64,000 bases of DNA, from NCBI RefSeq assembly GCF_032062135.1, contig NC_092870.1, positions 707,397-771,396 on the forward strand, written 5' to 3'. The first letter of the stretch is position 1, and each line of letters opens with the position of its first letter. The stretch is from Pyxicephalus adspersus. Taxonomy: Eukaryota; Chordata; Amphibia; Anura; Pyxicephalidae. The notes below the pieces were generated by a model that saw nothing but the letters and a program-made list of their open reading frames with translations, searched no databases and was not told the origin of the DNA. This document shows positions 56,602 through 64,000 of this stretch, one piece after another. Made by a program: the position numbers and the translations under genes.

Positions 56602-57939
56602 TGAGAAGGAAAATTATTTTGTCTCTGTCTCGCAACATGAGTTGTAAAAAATCAGCACTTATACATATTCCCTTTGATATGGCTGCTGGTGAGCCTTTAA
56701 AATACCAATGAGGACAAATTTAGCAGGATGATTCCAGTTGGAGCCAAGTAACCAGAAGGGAATATAACACCTCCTTGAACAGGAAAGTCACACCATACCT
56801 GGTGTGAGAAATGGGGGTTGTATATGGAATGGTCTACTTTAGAGACTTCTCCAATCATTCTGCCTGCTTTATAAACATCACTGTTATCTGATGACCCCTA
56901 AAGGAGCCTGGACTAGCTGCTTTGTTGAGTCAGGGGATTTGCCCCCACTGCGACAGTGACATCTACTGGAGAATATCTGTAGGCACATATGAACAGTGTA
57001 TTTCCGGAAGTGTGAGGACACCTGAGTAAGGGGTGGATGCATGGGTGTGGCCGGATGTGGTAAGGGGTCCCAGAGATATATAAAAAGAGACAATAGACCC
57101 CAAATCTCTGCCTCTTGCTTCGTCTCTCTTTCTTCTTGGAGCCCAGCCAGGGTGCAGGATATAGAAGACAGACTCTTTGCATAACATATCAATTTACTTT
57201 GTCTGTCTGTCTTTGTGATCATTATTTAGTTTCTCTTAAATGATTGTTGGATATTTGTTAATTCTTTTTCTCCCTGTTAATACATTGTTAATCTGTTAAT
57301 CTTCCTATTTAAGATCTGTGTGATTATTTAAGCTAATGGAGACATAGTAAAGTAGAGCTCTTAAGAAAGGGGATAACATAAGGGAAACAGAAATATTTTT
57401 CTTTCACCTCACCACTGTGGTTGTCTCAAACAGACAGAAATGTGACCTATAGCTGCGTTATGGTAAATGGTCCTGGGACACAGTGAGCACTGCAGTCCCA
57501 CATTAGACTAATATCAGCATTGTAACCTGTTATACACAAATGCCTTAAGATTTATTGTCTGCTTGGTTTGTTATGAAGCCTATATGAAGATGATAATGTG
57601 TTGGATGATATTCTGTATAACCATATAATAAGGAGGATTACATCTGCCTTATTAATTTGTGAGCACATTGGTGGGTAGGTGGTCAGGTGCAGGGCTATGG
57701 ATGTCTGTTTATTAAAGTGTGTAGAGTGTTAGTGTGTGATTAGCATATGCTTTCAGAGAGAGAGAGAAATTGCTGTAAAAGCCTTTGGTAATTCCACACA
57801 CAGACAGGGTTCTGTGTTGTTGACTCAGGGAGCCAATTGATTGGCCAATTAAAACTGGTATGTCCGGGACATATCGCTGGAGTCTGGGACTCCCAAAAAT
57901 TACTGATACAGATTTGTACCTAGTGATTTGTACCCAGCC
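56602..57939. mobile_element. Insertion of 1.3 kb, possible LTR
   Basis: Bounded by TCCCTT on both sides (56596-56601 and 57940-57945). It starts TGAGAAGG but does not end in CA, so it is not a textbook LTR. It has a TATA-like TATATAAAAAG at about 57077 followed by CT-rich sequence and CTTTGTCTGTCTGTC, as in a retroviral R/U5 region. No coding sequence was recognised. The LINE segments on its two sides are not strictly adjacent in the gene, so an older deletion or a replacement event is also possible. Confidence 0.35.
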
Positions 57940-58200
57940 TCCCTTCTACCACATGTCTCCAAACTTTTTGAACGCCTTGTCTACAAAAGACTCACCCATT
58001 ACCTGAGCACCAACTCTCTCCTTGACCCCCTCCAGTCTGGTTTTAGAGCTGCCCACTCCACTGAAACAGCCCTTACTAAAGTGCTATATCACTGTCTGTA
58101 TTAGTCTGTCATTTGCAATCCCTATTTAATGTACAGCGCTGCGTAATATGTTGGCGCTATATAAATCCTGCTTAATAATAATAATAATAATAATGTACTC
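57940..58200 (+). pseudogene. L2-like LINE ORF2, part 3 (RT start) and 3' tail
   Basis: Reads [39 protein letters not shown], the classic L2/Rex RT entry blocks, then jumps at about 58085 to the 3' tail (TTGCAATCCCTATTTAATGT, ACAGCGCTGCGTAATATGTT, GGCGCTATATAAATCCTG) and ends in (AAT)n at 58175-58196. The rest of RT is deleted. This tail is seen antisense at 44427. Confidence 0.85.
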
Positions 58201-58389
58201 CACTTAAAGAAAAAAGGATGAGGATAATCTGTAGAATAATGGCAATTGTTGTAGACAACTTACTGAGGAGTGGCTGAAACACAAACCAGGGTGAAGCTAG
58301 CAGAATATAATGGTATCTAAGCAGTGAATAGTAGAGGCAGACACTTTATACTCTGTTGGGTCAGATACTTCCAACTGCTGCTAGTTTCT
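58201..58389. other. Short stretch between LINE tail and retroviral remnant, no feature recognised
   Basis: AT-rich sequence with no clear coding or repeat identity. It may belong to the retroviral copy that follows. Confidence 0.4.
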
Positions 58390-59680
58390 CTGTGATTAAT
58401 GCATTCTTTTCTGTGCCTTTGCACCCAGATAGTTATCCTTTTGGCTTTGAGAATACACAAAGATGTTGGACGCATCTTACACATGGAGGAATAAATTCAC
58501 CCTGTACATCCAAATATTGCATGAGGTACTGACTGGGATGGATTCCAGAAACAGGTAGTACAGTATTATTACAGTATGTGGATGATTTGCTTCTGTGCTG
58601 TGATGACAGGGAAACGTGGGAAAGAAGCTGTAAGTTTGCTGTTTCCTAGCTAAGATAGGTAATAAAGCAAATAAAAGTAAACTATAAAAGTTGTATTTTT
58701 TAGCAAACATTTAACTACTGAAAGAACAGATATGCAAAATGATTCTATTCCTACCAATGTCAGACAGTTGCAAGCCTTATGGAGTTCAGTAGGGTACTGC
58801 TGAGAGTGGATCCCAAATGCCTCATATATATACGAAGTATTACCATAAGAGGAACACTTCCAATTTCTTACAAGATCATATCCAGGAAGATCTGAAACCG
58901 GCTATATTGTCAGCTTCCACTTCCCCTTCCAGACTACAGGAAACCATTTTAGCTGTTCTGTCAAAAGAATGCTGGCCATACTACAGCAGTATAGTGCCAA
59001 AGGCATGGAAACAGTGAAAGAACAATGACATATTTCTCCTGTCAGCTGCATCATGTAATAAAGGGATCACCAGGTTGTGTTTAGAGCAGTGGCAGCATTT
59101 GCGTTGTTGCTAGAAAAAGAAGCAGACTTGGTCTTGCATCACAAATTTACTTTATATGTGAAATATTAAACCTTATTAAAAAAGAAGCATTTGTCAGCAG
59201 CTAGGCTGGCTAAATATGGGGTTGTTTTACTTACACCTACCAATTTAACAATCAGATAGTGTAATATATTAAATCTTGCTACACTCTTTCCAAGTGTTGA
59301 GGGTGCCTCAAGACAAGAGGATGTACATGATTACTATGAATTTATACAAACAGACACAGGGATTAGCAAATGTATCGTCTAACTAATCCTGATTTTAAGA
59401 TCTTTGATAGCCCCTCATACAATACTGATGATGGGGGACCACCTAACTGGGTATGCAGTGGTATGTGATGATGTATTAAACCAATAGAGTTTACCTTCAA
59501 ACATGTCAGTTCGGGAAGCTGAATTGCAAGCCCTGATTGAAGTATGTACTCTGGCCAAGGTAGGAGAGCTCATTTCTGAACAGATAACCACTATACATTT
59601 GGCATAACATAAGACTATGGTCCCTATTGAAGGACAGGTATTACATGACATTGAGAATGCCAAATTAGGGAGAGGTGGCC
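58390..59680 (+). pseudogene. Endogenous retrovirus pol remnant (RT to RNase H)
   Basis: Degraded pol of a gamma/epsilon-type endogenous retrovirus, judged by order and style of blocks: an upstream RT region (about 58400-58560), a YVDD catalytic block at about 58573-58586, a connection region (about 59170-59300) and an RNase H part with a stop-broken middle (about 59440-59600). Stops and frameshifts are scattered throughout, and the longest open frame is about 66 residues. No gag, env or flanking LTR pair was identified, unless the insertion at 56602 is related. The right side is replaced by L1 at about 59690. This copy is not capable of making an enzyme. Confidence 0.75.
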
Positions 59681-59689
59681 ACGCAATGG

Positions 59690-60566
59690 AGGAGTGAGGA
59701 TGTGCTTTTACTGAGCTCCCCATGGCTGACGGCTAGATCGCAGACTGGCATTGCTAAAGACATTTCTCACACCTCCATCCTGATGCCCCGAGCTAAGAAG
59801 GCAGAGAGATTCAGCTTTGCTACGTTTTTTCCCGGCCAGTAGCGTTGATTCACCGGGACTTTCTAGAATCAACTATTACCACAATGCAGTCTCGGTTTAC
59901 TTCACTCCTTTTACGCTCAGATGACCTGGAAAACTGTAGCCGTCGTAATAATATTAGATTAAGAGGCATCCCAGAAGCCACAACAGGGATAGATTTACGT
60001 GCAGCTGTGACACCATTTTTAATGACCTCCTGAATTGCCCACATACCACTGAAATTATGATGGATTGAGTCCATAGAGTGAGTAATACGGGGCTCCCTTC
60101 ACGCAACCAACCCAGGGATGTGCTATGCAGAATGCATTATTTTACACAGAAAGTTGAGATTCTTAAAAAGGCCTGGCAGAGAGGAGAAGTGGAATTTGAC
60201 GGAGTGCATGTCCAAATACTCCCAGATATTTCCAGGCAAACCTTGCGTATGCGGCAGACATTACATCACCTCCTGGATCATCTTCGCTCACCTAATATAT
60301 TTTACAGATGGGGTCACCCTTTCCACTTGCTAATCTTCAAAGGGGGAAGTACCTTTTCACTACATACCACTTCCCAGCTCCCGGAGTTGTTTTCTTTTCT
60401 TGGAGTGAATTCCATTTCCATACCCAATTGGCTGGAATTCCCAACGGGTATGAGACAACCGCAGAGCAGTTCTGTTCGCCGCAACTTCTCCAGATCACCG
60501 CAACAACCTTTAAGTCCTCGCAGACAACCCAGGAACCCTGCTACTGCTTCGGAAAGTTGAAGTAAG
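59690..60566 (+). pseudogene. L1 5' region and ORF1, part 1
   Basis: 5' UTR and ORF1 of a frog-type L1. ORF1 is an RNA-binding chaperone with a coiled coil, an RRM-like core and a C-terminal domain. Visible blocks are DDLENCSRRNNIRLRGIPEA (59920-59985), then after a gap and frameshift RDVLCRMHYFTQKVEILKKA (60112-60175), VQILPDISRQTLRMR and LPELFSFLGV (about 60380), in the open frame 60078-60560. The N-terminal coiled coil is mostly missing. A hAT MITE interrupts just after the C-terminal domain. Confidence 0.8.
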
Positions 60567-61174
60567 TAGTGTTGATGTTCGAATTCGGGTTGTCCCTATA
60601 TTCGACCCGAATATGGCTGTTCGAATTCGGGTAGACCCGACCCGAAAATCACGGGATTCAACAGCAAAAATTCGGGAGGAAAAAAGATAGTCAGCATAGT
60701 AAAGCTCCGCTGATTGCTCTGCTCCCTGAGTTGCTGAGGAAAGGGAAATGCTTTTGCTGTCATCAGGGTTTCCCTTTCCTCAGGGAGCAGAGCAATCAGC
60801 GGAGCTTTACTATGCTGACAGCTCTGCTCCCCTGATCCTGGAGGCAATACGAGGGCAATAGAGGTTGAATGGAGATACTATCTCCATTCATACCTCTACT
60901 GTTCTGTGATTGGCTGAGGAAAGGGAAATCCTGATGATGTCATCAGGATTTCCTATTTCTCAGTCAATCACAGAGCACTATGGATGAATGGGCACAAGTC
61001 TCCCCATTCATTTCTAGTGCTGAATGGCTGAGAAATATAAAACCTCAGCCAGAGCACTAGGGGTGAATATTGACTTTAATGGTGTTCGAATTTGATGTTC
61101 GACCACCCGAATTTTTTTGCTATATTCGAGCGAATAGCTGCCGAATCGAATAGTGAGCTATTCGACCAACAGTA
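60567..61174. mobile_element. hAT MITE (608 bp) with perfect 8-bp duplication and internal palindromes
   Basis: Flanked by GAAGTAAG on both sides (60559-60566 and 61175-61182). Ends are TAGTGTTGATGTTCGAAT and a right end whose reverse complement is TACTGTTGGTCGAATAG. It contains TTGACTTTAATGG at 61070-61082. Two internal palindromes are visible: AAAGCTCCGCTGATTGCTCT (60703) mirrored at 60788-60807, and TTGGCTGAGGAAAGGGAAAT (60911) mirrored with changes near 60952-60969. No coding sequence. The terminus matches the hAT end at 6287. Confidence 0.9.
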
Positions 61175-61960
61175 GAAGTAAGTTTTTGGAATGTTGGTGT
61201 TCTTCAATCAACCAAGAGGATGCACATAATACTGCTAATTTATTGAGAGGTCCCCTTGCCTCCACTGGGCCCGCATGCTTCCTGCTTTCTAACTTTTGGG
61301 AACATTTTCATTTACACCTGGTTCCAAATACATGGTACCAGGGGACCACCATGATACCAGGGGAGCAGTGGATTACACTTCTAGCTTCAAGGTGCCTTCA
61401 CCATGCTGCTCTCATGGTTGGCAAAGGTTCCTACAGCTAAGTATAGCAAGTGATTTGTTTCTCATTAGCCTTTGTCGTTGAATTCTCTCTGGCATTAGCT
61501 AGGTATTGTGGACAGACACTGATATAGATTGTTATATTCTTTTTTGAAGGAATGTTTTTGGGGATGTTGAGGGGATAGGGCTGTGTAGCTTTTCTGCCAC
61601 GAGACTTGGACCGTGGCACTGAAGCTGTAGTCATGTTGTTCTAATGTGATGTGATTGTAAGTTGTACCCTTTGATGGGGCAATACTATGATTGATGGCTG
61701 TAGTTTTTTGGTTTATATTGTACCACAGATTTTTTTCTAAAATATGCCGCCTAACGCGGGGAGCACCTTGCTTTCTGCCGCTGCATTCTACCTTCCCCCA
61801 ATAGGGCGCTCCTCTTCCAAGAGTGAAGTGTTGGAGCTGTGCTTTCACTTTTTTTTTTTTTGCCCCTTCATCTATTGTACCTTTTGATTTACCTCTACCC
61901 ATCCCCTACCCCCACTAGGTTATCCCCTTTACATATTGCTACACATTTGCCTTAATTTAA
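61175..61960 (+). other. L1 sequence downstream of ORF1, degraded
   Basis: Continues the L1 copy after the MITE. Short open pieces are seen, but no ORF2 endonuclease is recognised before the inverted-repeat element at 61981. Assignment to the ORF1-ORF2 spacer region is by position. Confidence 0.45.
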
Positions 61961-61980
61961 CCCCCAAAACTTCATTAAAA

Positions 61981-62253
61981 CTTTTTTTTTGTTATAAAAT
62001 CATTAACTTGGTCTTTACACTCTCAGAAATTTAGATGTGAGTAATGATATGTGGAAGAGGTACATTCAGTACAAAATTCAATTTACAATTGTGTCCAATG
62101 TGAAATTATTTGTAATTGTAGGTATTTGTTCCCGATGAAGCGGACTACCGTCCGTGAAACGCGTTGAACCCTTAATGCCTATCTATATACATGTGACCAA
62201 TTATGAGAGTGTAAAGACCAAGTCAATATTTCAATGATTTTATAACAAAAAAA
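61981..62253. mobile_element. Inverted-repeat element with hammerhead-like core, possibly Penelope-derived
   Basis: Left arm TTTTTTTTGTTATAAAATCA, CTTGGTCTTTACACTCTCA and right arm TGAGAGTGTAAAGACCAAG, TGATTTTATAACAAAAAAA are inverted repeats of about 45 bp, with a short extra GAAATATTGA in the right arm. The interior holds the ribozyme-like fold at 62119-62181. Flanking inverted repeats and hammerhead motifs are known for Penelope-like elements; that origin is inferred. Confidence 0.6.
62119..62181 (+). ncRNA. Hammerhead ribozyme-like motif (type I), one core change
   Basis: Outer stem I TAGGTATT (62119-62126) pairs with AATGCCTA (62174-62181). Inner stem I GTTC (62128-62131) pairs with GAAC (62166-62169), with an internal loop between. 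The core strand is CCGATGA (62132-62138). Stem II CGGAC (62141-62145) and GTCCG (62150-62154) encloses loop TACC. Then come GAAAC (62156-62160) and GCGTT, giving a GUU cleavage triplet and a very short stem III. The canonical core is CUGAUGA, so position 4 is C instead of U, which should weaken or abolish cleavage. Confidence 0.6.
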
Positions 62254-62255
62254 TG

Positions 62256-62818
62256 CTTTAGACTTCCGGGGGTGGAGATAACGAGGCAGACGCGATCCAC
62301 CTCGGCTCCTCAGGGAAACCACAAAGCAGCTTTTTTTTTACTGATTCATCGGCCCTTCTGAGGCATGGAACCGAGCAGTTGCGGGTGCAATCAAATGTGA
62401 GGAGATTGCCGCCCGTCACACACCCAGAGCAGGGGCTCCAAGCACATGCTGACAGCCATGAGGCAGTCGCCATCTAGCCTGCCTGGCTGCAGCATGCAGT
62501 TACCAGCACGCCCCCACAGGACCACATTGCATAATCCATGAACAGAACAGAACACAGCTAATCCTGGAATTTTGAAAAAAAAAACGCTGGAGGGGTGAGT
62601 GCTGGCTACTCTCCCCTTATCCTGCGGTACCACTGTAGTAAAGTGCTCTCACTACCACCTGGGAATACCTGTACCATTTTTGGGGCTATACCATTCCCTG
62701 TATCACATCTTTAGGGCCGTGAAGGAAAATCATAGAAATTCACATCAGGCCCCTGTACTTGACTGAGTTGGTCCCTATAGCAGCACTTCCATCATGGATA
62801 AATACATGGGGAGACAAT
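62256..62818 (+). mobile_element. L1 5' UTR of a second copy
   Basis: Begins near GACTTCCGGGGGTGGAGATA, the style of L1 5' ends in frogs, and leads, after a solo LTR, into ORF1 at 63584. Position and the downstream ORF1 support the call; no promoter elements were identified. Confidence 0.5.
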
Positions 62819-63516
62819 TGTGACACTTACCTCTTCCTCACTAAAGCACAGGCATCCCTCTCCTGCGCATGCTTGCAGTTCTGAAGCTGGGCGTACCTCT
62901 GTTTCCAAGCTTTATCAAATCCGTCCAATCCGCTAGCCAATCAAAAGATAGCCTCTTGACCAGCCCTGGCTATTTAGCCGGCTCTCAGACTGCACTTTGT
63001 GTTCATGCAACAAGTCGTGTCTCCTTTGTGTCTCCATTGTGCCGAGCCCTTAGTTCTGTGAACTAGTTCCTGTACACCTGCTGCTTAATCCAGTGTTTCC
63101 TGTGTCCAGCCCCTGTGTTAACTCCTCATTGTCCAGTCTGTTGGTTCCCAGCCAATTTCCCTGATTCCCAGCCAACTTCCCGATATCCCTGCTTCTCCTG
63201 GGCCTCCTGCTGTTTCCAGTGTCTCCAGTGTTCCCTGTGCCCGCAGTGGCTGTATGTAGTGGCCCTGGCGTGTGCCTGCTGCCTGTCTCGATCCCATCTT
63301 TCCTTGACTATCCTCCTGCCTGGTGATTTGGTACCGTGCTTGTCCACCTTGGTGTGCCCAAGGACCGCAACCTGACCGTAACCAGCAGTGCAACATCCTC
63401 ACCATCAGAGGCTCTGGAGAAAACCTGGTTACAGCTTAGACTCTGCGCCTTGGCCTTCTCAGGGCTCACACCACCTTAATATGCCCCCTAGTGGTCCTGT
63501 CTCTCTGTGCATGACA
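62819..63516 (+). mobile_element. Solo LTR of the chromovirus family
   Basis: Starts TGTGACACTTACCTCTTCC and ends GCATGACA, colinear with the LTRs at 24401 and 35333. It includes the CTAGCCAATCAAAAGATAG and GCTATTTAGCCGGCTC blocks missing from the 24401 copy. The flanks ACAAT (62814-62818) and ACACT (63517-63521) would be a 5-bp duplication with one change. No internal genes. Confidence 0.88.
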
Positions 63517-63583
63517 ACACTCATCTGCAATACTTTGCAAACAACAATCTAAAACAAAGTCAAAGGGCTCTCAGAAATCTAAT

Positions 63584-64000
63584 GTGACTTTGCTAACGTT
63601 TTCTCTACCTTCCCCAGAATTAATGCCCATGCAGCATTCACATGATTTATCCACCTCTGATTTAGAGGCTTCAATGTGCTCATCGGTACCAAATACCACA
63701 GCAGCAGAGGTGATAAAGTTTCTTACGCCATACTTCGATAAAAAGTTTACTGCTTTACAGAATACATTTGAAACATCACTGGCAAGTATTTCCTCCAACA
63801 CTGCACGTATTGCAGAATTGGAACAGAGGGTAAGCGATTTCGAAGACCAGGCCTTGGAAACACAAGGCAAACTTACTACCGAAGCAACGTTGATTTCTTC
63901 ACTAGAAGAAAAAGTGGAAGACCTGGAGAATAAAAACAGGTGCTCCAATCTACGCATCATCGGTATTCCGTAAACTGGGAAAGGTCAAGATTTGATTAAA
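63584..64000 (+). pseudogene. L1 ORF1, N-terminal half, running off the window
   Basis: From ATG 63584 the frame is open to a TAA at 63971-63973. The coiled-coil region (SNTARIAELEQRVSDFEDQ, EEKVEDLENKNRCSNLRIIG) has the heptad pattern and the LEN(R)SRRNN(I/L)R-type junction of L1 ORF1. The reading continues in the same frame after the stop (TGKGQDLI), so a single stop interrupts it. The rest lies beyond base 64000. Confidence 0.8.

Overview
The window is a vertebrate, most likely anuran amphibian, stretch made almost entirely of transposable elements stacked inside one another. I found no intact host gene, no RNA gene and no bacterial feature. The frog inference rests on the mix of families recognised from memory: L1 with frog-type ORF1, Tx1-like LINEs, piggyBac MITEs ending in CCTCCCTAGCGGT, a Ngaro (DIRS-order) element with an SGNH hydrolase, a chromodomain Ty3/Gypsy element, hAT elements and an L2-like LINE ending in an (AAT)n tail. 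This is family-level pattern recognition, not a database result.

Layout. 1-6287: right part of a hAT-like composite with an AT-rich ~77 bp repeat array (R1) in alternating orientations, a GC-rich 115-150 bp array (R2), an LTR-like insertion, and a captured intronless piece of the host gene PCED1 (PC-esterase). 7356-17185: one L1 ORF2 remnant split by a solo LTR (8346-9013), a Ngaro element (9086-15653, itself holding a solo LTR) and a TA-flanked MITE (15757-16339). 17186-22000: SINE-like repeat, LTR pieces, a broken piggyBac transposase, a piggyBac MITE and an antisense L1 ORF2. 24401-36031: a Ty3/Gypsy chromovirus with a perfect 5-bp target duplication, split by a 6.3 kb hAT (27690-34010, perfect 8-bp duplication), which is in turn hit by a solo LTR (33296-33872, perfect 5-bp duplication). 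36179-~40255: a second copy of that hAT in the opposite orientation. 40362-44206: a TIR-bounded element, possibly PIF/Harbinger. 44531-50416: two head-to-tail Tx1-like LINEs, the first holding two TTAA-flanked piggyBac MITEs. 50417-58200: an L2-like LINE split by a nearly full-length hAT (51197-56335, perfect 8-bp duplication) and by a possible LTR. 58390-59680: degraded retroviral pol. 59690-64000: two L1 5' regions with a hAT MITE, an inverted-repeat element holding a hammerhead-ribozyme-like fold, and a solo Gypsy LTR.

Themes. Target-site duplications (TSDs) let much of the insertion order be read directly. The most unusual features are the hAT elements that carry tandem arrays on both sides of the transposase (R1 - transposase - R2), the same order in unrelated array sequences, and the PCED1 fragment lodged inside one such R2 array. 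Nearly every coding region is broken by stops, frameshifts or deletions, so the window reads as a fossil bed.
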